The translations under genes were made by a program, and so were the position numbers. Positions 12,086 to 21,830 of a stretch of 64,000 nt of DNA are shown one piece after another; the stretch's first letter is position 1; the number at the start of each line of letters is the position of its first letter. Under the pieces are notes generated by a model. That model was not told the DNA's origin. It did not search any database and saw only the letters and a program-made list of their open reading frames with translations. Source of the stretch: Sphingopyxis sp. QXT-31 (GTDB lineage: Bacteria; Pseudomonadota; Alphaproteobacteria; Sphingomonadales; Sphingomonadaceae); contig NZ_CP019449.1 of assembly GCF_001984035.1 (NCBI RefSeq), forward strand, positions 2,232,001 through 2,296,000. The letters are read 5' to 3'.

Positions 12086-13521
12086 TCCCCCGTGTAGACC
12101 GTCTTGATCTGCGTATAAAATTCGACCGCCGCAAACCCCTGTTCGCGCGGACCATAGCTCGACTTGCGCGTCCCGCCGAACGGCACATGATAATCGACCC
12201 CCGCGGTCGGCAGATTGACCATCACCATGCCCGCGCGGACATGCTTGCGGAAATGGCGGGCGTGCTTCTGGCTGTTGGTGACGATCCCCGACGACAGCCC
12301 GAATTCGCCGGCGTTGGCGATGTCGAGCGCCGCGTCATAATCCTTGACCCGCACGGTCGAAACCACAGGGCCGAAGACCTCCTCCCGATTGATCCGCATG
12401 TCGGGATTGGTGTCCGCGATCAGCGTCGGCGTCATATAATAGCCGGGCGTATAGGCCTTTGCGGCCTCGCCCCCGGTGACGCAGCGCCCACCCTCGTCGA
12501 CCGCGATTTTCGCGTAACGCATATTCTGCTCGAACTGCGCTTCGCTCGCCGCGGGGCCGACCTGCGTTTCGGGGTCTAGCGCGGAACCGACGCGCAAGCC
12601 CTGCGCCTTTTCGGCGAGCGCGGCGACGAAGCGGTCGTGGATCGCATCCTCGACGATCACGCGCGACGAGGCAGTGCAGCGCTGACCGGTCTGGAAGAAA
12701 CCACCGTCGAGCGCGATCGCCACCGCCTTGTCGAGGTCGGCGTCGGCAAGGACGACGAGCGGGTTCTTGCCGCCCATTTCCAGCTGCACCCGCGCCTGCC
12801 GCGCCATCGCGGCCATGCCGACCTTGCCGCCGACGCCCTGCGATCCGGTGAAGGAGATCGCGTCCACGCCGGGATGGTCGGCGATCGCCGCGCCGACCTG
12901 GCCCTGCCCGAGCACCATGTTGAACACGCCCGGCGGCGCCCCGCATTCCATGATGATGTCGGCGAGCGCGCTCGCAATCGCCGGGGTCACATTGGCGGGC
13001 TTGATTACGACGGTGTTGCCGAAGGCCAGCGCCGGCGCCGATTTCCACGAGGGAATCGCGATCGGGAAGTTCCACGGGGTGATCAGGCCATAGACGCCGA
13101 CCGCCTCGCGATAGGTCGCGACGTCGAGCCCCGGCCGCGTCGATTCGAGCGTCTGCCCGTGGCGGCGCAGCGCCTCGCCGCCGAAATAGCGGAAGATGCG
13201 CGCGGCGCGCATCACTTCGCCCGTGCCTTCGGCGCGGGTCTTGCCCTCTTCGCGCGCCAAAAGTTCGCCAAGTTCGGCGGCGCGCGCCATGATCGTCGCC
13301 GCGACCTTGTCGAGCAGGTCGGCGCGGATCTCGGGCGACGCGGCGGCCCAGCCCGGCTGCGCCGCGCGCGCGGCGGCAACCGCGGCGTCGACCACTGCGG
13401 CGTCGCCGGCAGGAAAAAGCGCGACCACCTCGTCGGTGTTCGACGGGTTCAGGCTTTCCAGCGCGGCGTTGTCGGCGCCGATGCGCTCGCCGTTGATCAA
13501 ATGCCCGAGTTTCAAAGTCAC
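12082..13521 (-). CDS. xylA: 2-oxoglutarate semialdehyde dehydrogenase (Weimberg pathway)
   Basis: Oxidises 2-oxoglutarate semialdehyde to 2-oxoglutarate, the last step before the TCA cycle. It is a 479-residue aldehyde dehydrogenase with TPWNFPIAIP, SFTGSQGVG (cofactor), LEMGGKNP with the general-base Glu, and the catalytic Cys282 in GQRCTASSR. The start is GTG at 13521, preceded by AAGGA twelve bases upstream; it gives the family length, while the longer upstream frame runs into xylX. The gene lies 16 bases after xylX. Not to be confused with xylose isomerase, also called xylA in enteric bacteria. Confidence 0.93.
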   Translation of the reverse strand: MTLKLGHLINGERIGADNAALESLNPSNTDEVVALFPAGDAAVVDAAVAAARAAQPGWAAASPEIRADLLDKVAATIMARAAELGELLAREEGKTRAEGTGEVMRAARIFRYFGGEALRRHGQTLESTRPGLDVATYREAVGVYGLITPWNFPIAIPSWKSAPALAFGNTVVIKPANVTPAIASALADIIMECGAPPGVFNMVLGQGQVGAAIADHPGVDAISFTGSQGVGGKVGMAAMARQARVQLEMGGKNPLVVLADADLDKAVAIALDGGFFQTGQRCTASSRVIVEDAIHDRFVAALAEKAQGLRVGSALDPETQVGPAASEAQFEQNMRYAKIAVDEGGRCVTGGEAAKAYTPGYYMTPTLIADTNPDMRINREEVFGPVVSTVRVKDYDAALDIANAGEFGLSSGIVTNSQKHARHFRKHVRAGMVMVNLPTAGVDYHVPFGGTRKSSYGPREQGFAAVEFYTQIKTVYTGD

Positions 13522-13537
13522 GGCGTAGGGACGTCCT

Positions 13538-14677
13538 TCAAATATGATCGATGAGCCCGCGGCTCGCGAGATTGCGGAACAATTCGGTGATGCCCATCGT
13601 CCACGGCGGCGCATCGCGCGATGTGGTGACGGTATTTTCCAGCGCTCCGAGCCGCGGCGAGGAAATCGTCACCCGGTCGCCGACCTTGTGGGTGAAACCG
13701 CCACCCGGCACGTCGCGATCCTGCGTCGGCGCAAACAGCGTGCCGAGATAGAGCGCATAGCCATCCGGATAATGATGCTCGCTGCGCGCCTGCGCGGCGA
13801 GATCGAGCGGATCGCGGCTGATCTGGCCCATCTGGTTCTTGCCGGTCAGCACATAGCCATCGGCGCCCTCGATCCTGAGGTCGATCTCGGCGCTGCGCAC
13901 ATCGTCGATCGTGAAACCGTCGTCGAACAGGCGGATGAAGGGCCCCAGCGCCGCCGAGGCATTATTGTCCTTTGCCTTGCCGAGCAGCAGCGCCGAGCGG
14001 CCTTCGAAATCGCGAAGGTTCACGTCGTTGCCCAGTGTCGCCCCGACCGCCTCGCCCGCGCTGTCCATGACCAGCGCGACTTCTGGTTCGGGATTGTTCC
14101 AGCTCGAATCGGAGCGGACGCCGACCGGGGCGCCATAGCCGACCGAAGAGAGAACTGCCGATTTGGTGAAGACTTCGGCATCGGGGCCGATCGCGACCTC
14201 CAGATATTGCGACCACATATTCTCGGCAATCAGCGCCCCCTTGAGCGCGGCCGCCTCGGCCGAGCCCGGGACGACCGCGCGAATGCCCTGCCCGATATGC
14301 TGCTCCAGCCCGGCGCGGATGCTCGCGGCCTGCGACGCGTCGCCGCGCGCGCGTTCCTCGATCACGCGCTCGATCGCCGACACGGCAAAGGTGACGCCCG
14401 CGGCCTTGATGCATTGCAGGTCGATGGGGCTGAGCAAGCGCGCCCCGTCGCGCAGCGCCGGCGCCTCGGGATCGAGCACCGCGACCTGCCTGCCATGCTC
14501 GGGAAGCCATTGGCGGCGCGCGATCGCGGCCGATACGGTCGCGGCGCTGGGGGTCAGGTCGTAAAGCGTGCCGCCGTCGATCAGCACGGGCGTCGGACCC
14601 GCGCCGAAATCGACTCGTCCGAGCAGGCGAGCAGACCGCCAATCGGCAGGCAAAACGGGGCCCAACGCAAAACCCAT
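13538..14677 (-). CDS. xylX: 2-keto-3-deoxy-D-xylonate dehydratase, FAH family (Weimberg pathway)
   Basis: Dehydrates 2-keto-3-deoxy-xylonate to 2-oxoglutarate semialdehyde. The 379-residue product has the fumarylacetoacetate-hydrolase fold. The metal-site region around NNPEPEVALV, GNDVNLRDFEGRSALLLGKAKDNN, and the C-terminal THKVGDRVTIS are diagnostic and match Caulobacter XylX closely. The ATG at 14677 has a GGAGG ten bases upstream. A longer frame starting at 14725 would run through the operator and is rejected. It is the first gene of the xylXABC-esterase operon, about 35 bases downstream of operator copy 2. Confidence 0.93.
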   Translation of the reverse strand: MGFALGPVLPADWRSARLLGRVDFGAGPTPVLIDGGTLYDLTPSAATVSAAIARRQWLPEHGRQVAVLDPEAPALRDGARLLSPIDLQCIKAAGVTFAVSAIERVIEERARGDASQAASIRAGLEQHIGQGIRAVVPGSAEAAALKGALIAENMWSQYLEVAIGPDAEVFTKSAVLSSVGYGAPVGVRSDSSWNNPEPEVALVMDSAGEAVGATLGNDVNLRDFEGRSALLLGKAKDNNASAALGPFIRLFDDGFTIDDVRSAEIDLRIEGADGYVLTGKNQMGQISRDPLDLAAQARSEHHYPDGYALYLGTLFAPTQDRDVPGGGFTHKVGDRVTISSPRLGALENTVTTSRDAPPWTMGITELFRNLASRGLIDHI

Positions 14678-14706
14678 TGACCTGAAACCTCCCCACAGCC
14701 ATTGTT

Positions 14707-14725
14707 GTGATAGCGCTACCATCAC
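14707..14725. promoter_or_regulatory. Palindromic operator, copy 2
   Basis: GTGATAGCGCTACCATCAC shares the TAGCGCTA core and the right arm of the other copies, with a near-palindromic frame (one mismatched pair within the arms). It sits between xylX (minus) and GH43 (plus), so one site could serve both divergent operons. Confidence 0.75.
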
Positions 14726-14798
14726 GCTCTAGGGGGTCGTGTCAAGGTTGGCGATCAGAAAATCCGTCGCCGGGCGGGGCCGCAGCCTCACCGGACGA

Positions 14799-16511
14799 AT
14801 GGAGGGGAGAGGCGCGTTGCGGGGTTGGTGCTATATTGCCTGGGCGGCTTGGACTCTGGCGGCGACGCCCGCCGCGGCCCAATCGGACGTGCCGCCCGTC
14901 GCAAGCTTTGACTATGTCGCCTATTCGGGCACGCCCGATGCCGAATCGGCGGTCGCCGGACCCGGCGATTTCGCCAATCCGGTGCTGCCCGGTTTCCAGC
15001 CCGATCCCTCGATCGTTCGCGTCGGCGACGACTATTATCTGGTCAATTCGACCTTCAGCTGGTTCCCCGGCCTGCCGGTCTATCACAGCCGCGACCTTGT
15101 CCACTGGCGCCAGATCGGCAACGCCATCGACCGCCCCAGCCAGCTGACGATCGGCAAGGTCGGCGTCACGCGCGGACTGTTCGCGCCGACGATCAGCTAC
15201 GAGGGCGGGCGCTTCTATATCGTCAACACCTGCATCGACTGCGGCGGCAATTTCATCCTCACCGCCGACGATCCCGCCGGACCCTGGTCCGATCCGCACT
15301 GGCTCGACTTCGGCGGCATCGACCCGTCGCTGTTCGTCGATGATGATGGCAAAGCGTGGATCGCCTACAATGACGCGCCGCCGGGGCCGCCCGAATATGA
15401 CGGGCACCGCGCGCTGTGGCTGCAGCAGATCGACCTGGCCGCGATGAAGATGGCGCCGACGCGCACCTTGCTCGTCGACAAGGGCGTGCACGCTGCCGAC
15501 AAGCCGGTGTGGGCCGAGGGACCGCATATCTACAAGGTCGGGCGCCATTATTATCTGACCGCCGCCGAGGGCGGCACCGCCGACCAGCACAGCCAGACCA
15601 TCTACCGCGCCGAGGCGGTCACCGGCCCCTATCGACCCGGCCCGACCAATCCGATCCTGACCCAGCGCGACTTGCCCGAAGATCGGCCCTGGCCGGTGCA
15701 GGCGACGGGCCACGCCGACTTCGTCCAGATCGCCGACGGCAGCTGGTGGGCGGTGTTTCTCGCGACGCGGCCCTATGCGGGGCAGCAGACCAATTTGGGG
15801 CGCGAGACCTTCCTGTTGCCGGTGCAATGGAAGGACGGCTGGCCGCTGATCCTGCCGTCCGGAACGGCGATCGCGCCGACCGGCAGGCGCCCGGCCCTGC
15901 CCGCCTTCGCGGGTGACACGCTGGGCCAATGGCGCGACGACTTCGACGATCCGCGCCTGGCGCTCGACTGGATGATGCTCCGCACCCCGCAGGGTCGCGC
16001 CTGGTGGAGCCTGTCAAGCAGCAAGGGGGCGCTGCAGCTGACCGCCCGCCCCGTCGCCGCAGGGTCGCTCGACCAGCCGAGTTTCGTCGGCAAGCGGCTG
16101 CGCCATCACGACGCGGTGTTTGAAGCCCGCGTCACCTTTGCGCCCACCGCGACCGGCGACCACGCCGGGCTGCTCGCGCTCACCGACGAGAATCATTTTC
16201 TCTTCTTCGGCCGCGAGCGGCTGGCGGGCGGCGACGCGATCGTGCTGCGGCGCCGCGGCGCGGCGACGGAACCCGCCGAGGGTGTGGTCGTGAAGCAGGC
16301 TACGCTCGGCGCTAGGCCAGCCGCCGCGATCGATTTGCAAATCCGCCTGAACCGTGACAAGGCCGCGCTGCAATGGCGCGCGGCCGGGGCCACGGATTGG
16401 CAGACGCTGGCCGCCGATGTCGACGCGTCGGTGCTCGCCACCGTCGGCGCCGGGCTGTTCACCGGCGCGGTCATCGGCCCGTACGCAGCGCGCACGGACG
16501 CCCGGCCTTGA
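14799..16511 (+). CDS. GH43 beta-xylosidase/alpha-L-arabinofuranosidase, secreted
   Basis: Inverting five-bladed propeller glycosidase acting on xylo- or arabinoxylo-oligosaccharides. The three GH43 acids are visible: base D69 (GFQPDPSIV), D175 (GGIDPSLFVDDDG) and acid E240 (WAEGPHIYK). A C-terminal beta-sandwich (about 385-570, with HHDAVFEARVTF) is the accessory domain of the large GH43 subfamilies. A signal peptide ends near ATPAAAQ. The start is ambiguous. ATG 14799 is used here, a GTG at 14739 is upstream, and a TTG at 14817 has the best ribosome site (GGAGGGGAGAG). It is the first gene of a five-gene unit, and its stop overlaps the next start (TTGA). Confidence 0.9.
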   Translation: MEGRGALRGWCYIAWAAWTLAATPAAAQSDVPPVASFDYVAYSGTPDAESAVAGPGDFANPVLPGFQPDPSIVRVGDDYYLVNSTFSWFPGLPVYHSRDLVHWRQIGNAIDRPSQLTIGKVGVTRGLFAPTISYEGGRFYIVNTCIDCGGNFILTADDPAGPWSDPHWLDFGGIDPSLFVDDDGKAWIAYNDAPPGPPEYDGHRALWLQQIDLAAMKMAPTRTLLVDKGVHAADKPVWAEGPHIYKVGRHYYLTAAEGGTADQHSQTIYRAEAVTGPYRPGPTNPILTQRDLPEDRPWPVQATGHADFVQIADGSWWAVFLATRPYAGQQTNLGRETFLLPVQWKDGWPLILPSGTAIAPTGRRPALPAFAGDTLGQWRDDFDDPRLALDWMMLRTPQGRAWWSLSSSKGALQLTARPVAAGSLDQPSFVGKRLRHHDAVFEARVTFAPTATGDHAGLLALTDENHFLFFGRERLAGGDAIVLRRRGAATEPAEGVVVKQATLGARPAAAIDLQIRLNRDKAALQWRAAGATDWQTLAADVDASVLATVGAGLFTGAVIGPYAARTDARP

Positions 16512-18019
16512 CCCGGCCCGAGCCCGTCCGCGTGGTCATATTGGGCGGCGGCACCGCCGGCTGGATGACCGCCGCCGCGCTCGCCAAATTGCTGCCCGGA
16601 CAGGCCGACATCCATCTCGTCGAATCCGAAGAGATCGGCATCGTCGGGGTCGGCGAGGCGACGCTGCCCCACCTGCGCGAGTTCATCCGCCGCTTGGGGC
16701 TGGACGAGATGGACTTCATGCGCAAAACGCGCGCGACGTTCAAACTCGGCATCGATTTCGTCGACTTCGGCGCGATCGGCGAGGGTTATATCCATCCCTT
16801 CGGCGCCTATGGCACCGACATCGCCGGGGTCGGCTTTCACCATTATTGGCTGCGGATGAAGGCCGCGGGCCGTGTCCCGCCGATCTGCGACTTCTCGCTC
16901 CCGATCGTCGCTTCGCGCGCGAGGCGCTTTGCGCCGATCCCCGCAGGCGGCGACTTCCTCGATAGCAGCTACAGCTATGCCTATCAGTTCGACGCGACGC
17001 GCATGGCGCCGATGCTGCGCGCCTTTGCCGAGGCGCATGGCGTGCGGCGCAGCGAGGGCAAGGTGGTCGGAGTCGAGCGCGATGCGGCAAGCGGCGATAT
17101 CGCGGCGCTGCGCACCGACCGCGGCGACGTGATCGCCGGCGATCTGTTTGTCGACTGCTCGGGCTTTCGCGCGCTGCTGATCGGCGAGACGCTGGGCTCG
17201 CCGTGGGAGGATTGGTCGCAGTGGCTGCCGTGCGACCGCGCCGCGGCCTTGCCGTGCACCGCGCCCGACGGGCCGATCGAGCCCTATACCCGCGCGACCG
17301 CGATGCCCGCCGGCTGGCGCTGGCGCATCCCGCTCCAGCACCGCGTCGGCAACGGCTATGTCTATTCGAGCGCGCATCTGTCGGACGACGAAGCCTGCGG
17401 CGCGATCCTGGGCGCGATCGAGGGCGAGCCGCTCGCCGATCCGCGCGTGCTGCGCTTTCGCGCCGGGCGGCGGACCAAAAGCTGGGACCGCAATGTCGTC
17501 GCGATCGGCCTCGCCAGCGGTTTCCTCGAACCGCTCGAATCGACGAGCATCCACCTCGTGCAACAGGCGGTGACGCGGCTGGTCGAACTGTTCCCGCAGC
17601 GCCGTATCGACACGTCCGACCGCGACACCTTCAACGCGCTCGTCGATCGCGAATATGACCGCATCCGCGACTTCTTGATCCTGCACTATCATGCCACGCG
17701 GCGCGACGATTCGGATTTCTGGAACCATGTCCGCACGATGGCGGTGCCCGAAACGCTGCAGCGCAAGATGGACCTTTGGCGGACGAGCGGGCGCGTTGAA
17801 CTCTATACGCAGGGCCTGTTTCTCGAGGCGAGCTGGGTCGCGGTCTATCTGGGCCAGGGGGTCGTGCCTTTATCCTATGACCAGCGCGCCGACACGCCGG
17901 CGCCGGACCGCCTCGCCAGGTCGCTGACCGAACTCGATCAGGCGATCCGCCAGCGGGTCGCGGCCTGGCCCGACCATGGCGACTATCTGCGCCAGTCCGG
18001 CGCGTGGGAAGCGGCATGA
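16508..18019 (+). CDS. Flavin-dependent (tryptophan) halogenase family protein 1
   Basis: 503-residue FADH2-dependent halogenase homologue. The FAD-binding GGGTAGWM is at residues about 12-19. The catalytic Lys79 (in ATFKLG) falls at the same number as in PrnA, and the WxWxIP box (GWRWRIPLQ) and Glu344 (in LESTSIHL) are all present, so it should be catalytically competent if supplied with reduced flavin. The start is a TTG overlapping the GH43 stop (TTGA). A natural substrate is not known for relatives found beside TonB receptors and glycosidases; free tryptophan is only one possibility. No flavin reductase gene is near. Confidence 0.88.
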   Translation: MTRPEPVRVVILGGGTAGWMTAAALAKLLPGQADIHLVESEEIGIVGVGEATLPHLREFIRRLGLDEMDFMRKTRATFKLGIDFVDFGAIGEGYIHPFGAYGTDIAGVGFHHYWLRMKAAGRVPPICDFSLPIVASRARRFAPIPAGGDFLDSSYSYAYQFDATRMAPMLRAFAEAHGVRRSEGKVVGVERDAASGDIAALRTDRGDVIAGDLFVDCSGFRALLIGETLGSPWEDWSQWLPCDRAAALPCTAPDGPIEPYTRATAMPAGWRWRIPLQHRVGNGYVYSSAHLSDDEACGAILGAIEGEPLADPRVLRFRAGRRTKSWDRNVVAIGLASGFLEPLESTSIHLVQQAVTRLVELFPQRRIDTSDRDTFNALVDREYDRIRDFLILHYHATRRDDSDFWNHVRTMAVPETLQRKMDLWRTSGRVELYTQGLFLEASWVAVYLGQGVVPLSYDQRADTPAPDRLARSLTELDQAIRQRVAAWPDHGDYLRQSGAWEAA

Positions 18020-19290
18020 GCGGAGCGGCGGGCGCGACGCGGTCGGTGCTGGTCGTCGGCGACGGCGTCGTCGGGCTGGCCGCCGCGATTGCGCTCCGCC
18101 GCGCGCTGCCGGGCGCCGCGATCCGGCTGATGCAGTTGCCGGGCGACGAGGACAGCTGGCTCAACCGGCTGGGCGCGGCGAGCCCGATCATCCATCGCTT
18201 CCACCGGCAGATCGGGCTCGACCCCCGGCTCTTCACTCGGCGGACCAACGCCGATCGGGCGTATCTGCGCCACTGTGTCCGCGACGGGCAGCCGGCAGTT
18301 CGCGAAGCGAGCACCGCGGCGATCCCCTTTGTCGAGGGTGTGCCGCTGCATCACATCTGGCTGCGCCACCGCCTCGAGGACGGCGAAGGCGCGACCGATT
18401 TCGCCGCGATGCTGCTCGCGCTGCGCGAAGCGCGCGGCGACGAGGGCGGCTTCGGCCCGCGCTTCGACATCGCCGCCTATCAAAGCCTGCTCGGCGAGAT
18501 GGCGGCGGCGCTCGATATCGGCATCACGGCGGCGGCCGACGTCACGGTCACGGCGGACAATGGCGCGGTCGCGGGTATTTCGGCCGATGGCGGCGCATTG
18601 CTGCGCGCGGATCTCTATGTGGATGCCGCCGGTCCGCGCTCGCGCCTGCTCACCGCGCTCGGAGTCGGATGGACCGACTGGTCGGACTGGCTGCCGAAGC
18701 TGTCGCTTTCGATATCACCGGACGGCGGCGTCGCGCAGGGCGACGAGCGGCTGACCTACGAAGGCGGCGCGATCGTCTGGCAGACCCGCGTTTGGCGCGC
18801 CGCGCTCGCCCCCGATGCAACCGCCCGCGGCCCCGGCTGCCTCGGCCGCTGTTGGCTGGGCAACGCCGTCGCCATCGGCGAAGCCGCCGTGCGCGCGCCG
18901 ACCGCCGATGGCGTCGGCCTCGGCGTCGCGCTCGAGGATATCTTGCGGCTGATCGCGCTGCTGCCACGTCCCGACGGTGGCGGGCAAGAGCAGCGCGAAT
19001 ATGACCGCCGCGCTGGGATCGCCTATCGCGCGCTCGCCGACTGGAGCGGCCTCGGCACAGCGCCGGGCGCCGACGGCCCGCCAGGCCTTGCCGAAATAGG
19101 CGCGGCCTTTGCCGCGCGGGGCCGTGTGGCGATCGACGAACTCAGCCCGATCCAGCCCGGCGAGTGGCTTGCACGGCTGATGACGCTTGGCCCGCCGCCG
19201 CGCCGCGTCGATCCGACCGCATGGGCGCTGCCCGACGCCGTCGTCCGTTCCACCATCGCGCGCGCCGCGCCGGCGCGCGTGCCGACCTGA
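18016..19290 (+). CDS. Halogenase-like flavoprotein lacking the catalytic residues
   Basis: 424-residue relative of the preceding halogenase, starting at an ATG that overlaps its stop (ATGA). It keeps an FAD-type fold start (VLVVGDGVVGLAAA), a DWSDWLPKLSLS block aligning with the DWSQWLPCDRAAA of its neighbour, and LYVDAAGPRSRLL for LFVDCSGFRALL. By eye the catalytic Lys region (ATFKLG) is replaced by ADRAYL. The WxWxIP box becomes VWQTRV, and the ESTSIHL Glu region becomes TADGVGL. It is about 80 residues shorter. It is therefore probably a non-halogenating paralogue: a partner subunit, or an enzyme with another activity. Confidence 0.75.
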   Translation: MSGAAGATRSVLVVGDGVVGLAAAIALRRALPGAAIRLMQLPGDEDSWLNRLGAASPIIHRFHRQIGLDPRLFTRRTNADRAYLRHCVRDGQPAVREASTAAIPFVEGVPLHHIWLRHRLEDGEGATDFAAMLLALREARGDEGGFGPRFDIAAYQSLLGEMAAALDIGITAAADVTVTADNGAVAGISADGGALLRADLYVDAAGPRSRLLTALGVGWTDWSDWLPKLSLSISPDGGVAQGDERLTYEGGAIVWQTRVWRAALAPDATARGPGCLGRCWLGNAVAIGEAAVRAPTADGVGLGVALEDILRLIALLPRPDGGGQEQREYDRRAGIAYRALADWSGLGTAPGADGPPGLAEIGAAFAARGRVAIDELSPIQPGEWLARLMTLGPPPRRVDPTAWALPDAVVRSTIARAAPARVPT

Positions 19291-19310
19291 ATCGCCAAGA
19301 GAGGATGAGG

Positions 19311-21830
19311 ATGCGCAAAAGTCTATGGCTGATGCCGCTGGTGCTGGGCGCCTGCGCCGCACAGGGCGGCGGACCCGCAGCGTCGGCGGCGTCCGCCGAC
19401 GCGGGCAAGCTCCTACTCGCGCCGGTCCCGCCCGAGGCGACGGCGAATCCCGCGCTCTGGCCCAAACCGCACTGGCCGCAGCCGCGCGATGCCGCGACCG
19501 AAGCGCGCATCGCCGCGCTGATCGCGCGAATGACCGTGGAGGAAAAGGTCGGCCAGATCGTGCAGGCCGACATCGCCAGCGTCACGCCGGAGGAGGCCAA
19601 GGCCTACCATCTCGGATCGATCCTCAACGGCGGCAACAGCGGCCCCGGCAACGACGATCTGGCGCCGCCCGAAAAATGGCTCGGGCTCGCCGACGCTTTT
19701 TATGCGGCGTCGATCGATACGTCGGGCGGCGGCGTCGGTATCCCGATCATCTGGGGCACCGATGCGGTGCATGGCCATAGCAACATCGTCGGAGCGACGA
19801 TTTTTCCGCACAATGTCGGCCTCGGCGCCGCGCGCGATCCCGACCTGATCGAGCGGATCGCTCGCGCGACGGCGCTCGAAATTCGCACGACGGGCATGGA
19901 ATGGACCTTTGCCCCGACCGTCACCGTGCCGCAGGATTATCGCTGGGGCCGCGCCTATGAGGGCTATTCGTCCGACCCGGCGCTCGTCAGCGAATATGTC
20001 GGCCGCATGGTGCGGGGACTCCAAGGTCCGGCGACCGGCAAGGATTTGCTCAAAGGCCCCTATGTCATCGCCTCGACCAAACATTACCTCGCCGACGGCG
20101 GCACCGTCGACGGCCGCGATCAGGGCGATGCGCGGATCAGCGAAGAGCAGTTGCGCGACATCCACGGCGCGCCTTACGTTCCCGCGCTCGAACAGGGCGT
20201 CGCAACGATCATGGTCAGCTTTTCGGGCTGGAACGGGGTCAAGAACACCGGCAACAAGTCGCTGCTGACCGATCTGCTCAAGGACCATATGGGGTTCGAC
20301 GGCTTCCTGGTCAGCGACTGGAACGCGCACGGCCAGGTCGCAGGGTGCACCAACGCCTCCTGCCCGCAGACGATCAACGCCGGGCTCGACATGGTGATGG
20401 CGCCCGACAGCTGGAAGGCGATGTGGACCTCGCTCGTAGCGCAGGCGAAGGACGGCACGGTGCCGATGGCGCGGATCGACGATGCCGTCGCGCGCATCCT
20501 GCGCGTCAAGATGCGGCTCGGGCTGTTCGAGGCAGGCAAGCCGTCGAGCCGGCCCTATGCTGGGCAATGGGATTTGCTAGGCGCGCCCGCGCATCGCGCC
20601 ATCGCGCGCGAAGCGGTGCGCAAGTCGCTCGTGCTGCTGAAGGATCAAGGCGGAGTGTTGCCGATCAAGCCAGGCAGCCACATTCTCGTCGCCGGCGATG
20701 CCGCCGACGATATCGCCCGCCAGTCGGGCGGGTGGACGCTGACCTGGCAGGGCACCGATGTCACCAACGCCCACTTTCCGGGCGCCACCTCGATCTGGAA
20801 GGGGCTGGACGACGCCGTAAGGGCAGCCGGCGGCAGCGCCGAATTGGCGCCGGGCGGCGCCTACCGCAAGAAGCCCGACGCCGCGATCGTGGTGTTCGGT
20901 GAAACCCCCTATGCCGAATTCCAGGGCGACCTGAAGACGCTCCAACTCCGCCCCGAGCTTCGCGCGCCGTTCGCGACGATGCAGAAGTTGAAGGCGGCGG
21001 GCATCCCGGTGATCGCGGTGATGATCAGCGGGCGGCCGCTGTTCATGAACCCGGAGCTCAACGTCGCCGATGCCTTCGTCGCCGCCTGGCTGCCGGGCTC
21101 GGAAGGCGGCGGCGTCGCCGATGTCCTGGTCGCCGGCAAGGACGGCAAGCCGCGGTTCGATTTCACCGGCAAGCTGCCGACCGCCTGGCCCGCCACCGCG
21201 CGCGCCGACGGCCCGGTCCTGTTTCCCTTCGGCTATGGGCTGGGCCTGAACGACCGCGCGACATGGACGACGCTGTCCGAAGAACCCGGCGTGGAAGCCA
21301 GCGACAGCGGCAATGTCTGGTTCGCGCGCGGCGTTCCCGCCGCGTCCTGGTCGCTGCGCGTGCTCGACGGCGCGGGCGACACGACGCGGATCACCTCGGT
21401 CCCCGCCGCGGCGCTCGGCGGGCGCGTGACGGTCACCGCGACCGACCATGTCGTCCAAGAGGGTGCGCGCCAATTCGCCATCGCCGGCGGCCCGGCGACG
21501 GTCGAAGTGTCGGGCCACGCCCCGGTCGATCTGTCGCGCGAGAGCAACGGCGACCTGTTGCTGGTCGCGACGATGCGCGTCGACCAGCCGCCGAAGCAGC
21601 CGGCAACGCTGGCCGTCAATCGCACCCCCATACCCTTTGCGGCATTTTCGCTCGCAACCGCGGGGCAATGGCGCAGCTACGGCGTGCCGCTGAAATGCTT
21701 TGCTGCTAAGGGGGCCGACATGACCAGGGTCGAGACGCCTTTTCGCCTGACGACCGACGGCGCGGCACGCTTCAGCCTTGCCGAGGTGCGGTTGGCGTCC
21801 GTGGCGGATGTCATCATCCCCTGCCCATGA
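19311..21830 (+). CDS. GH3 exo-beta-glycosidase with ExoP-type C-terminal domain, lipoprotein
   Basis: 839-residue GH3 enzyme. A lipoprotein signal (LPLVLGAC type lipobox, residues about 8-16) suggests outer-membrane anchoring. It has RWGRAYEGYSSDP, KHYLADGGT, the nucleophile Asp336 in LVSDWNAHG, PFGYGLGL, and an extra C-terminal beta-sandwich (about 680-835) as in ExoP-like glucan/xylan exohydrolases. The ATG at 19311 is preferred to 19305 because GAGG then sits six bases upstream. The exact linkage (beta-1,4-glucan, xylan or mixed) is not readable. It is fourth in the GH43-halogenase-paralogue-GH3-cupin unit. Confidence 0.9.
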   Translation: MRKSLWLMPLVLGACAAQGGGPAASAASADAGKLLLAPVPPEATANPALWPKPHWPQPRDAATEARIAALIARMTVEEKVGQIVQADIASVTPEEAKAYHLGSILNGGNSGPGNDDLAPPEKWLGLADAFYAASIDTSGGGVGIPIIWGTDAVHGHSNIVGATIFPHNVGLGAARDPDLIERIARATALEIRTTGMEWTFAPTVTVPQDYRWGRAYEGYSSDPALVSEYVGRMVRGLQGPATGKDLLKGPYVIASTKHYLADGGTVDGRDQGDARISEEQLRDIHGAPYVPALEQGVATIMVSFSGWNGVKNTGNKSLLTDLLKDHMGFDGFLVSDWNAHGQVAGCTNASCPQTINAGLDMVMAPDSWKAMWTSLVAQAKDGTVPMARIDDAVARILRVKMRLGLFEAGKPSSRPYAGQWDLLGAPAHRAIAREAVRKSLVLLKDQGGVLPIKPGSHILVAGDAADDIARQSGGWTLTWQGTDVTNAHFPGATSIWKGLDDAVRAAGGSAELAPGGAYRKKPDAAIVVFGETPYAEFQGDLKTLQLRPELRAPFATMQKLKAAGIPVIAVMISGRPLFMNPELNVADAFVAAWLPGSEGGGVADVLVAGKDGKPRFDFTGKLPTAWPATARADGPVLFPFGYGLGLNDRATWTTLSEEPGVEASDSGNVWFARGVPAASWSLRVLDGAGDTTRITSVPAAALGGRVTVTATDHVVQEGARQFAIAGGPATVEVSGHAPVDLSRESNGDLLLVATMRVDQPPKQPATLAVNRTPIPFAAFSLATAGQWRSYGVPLKCFAAKGADMTRVETPFRLTTDGAARFSLAEVRLASVADVIIPCP

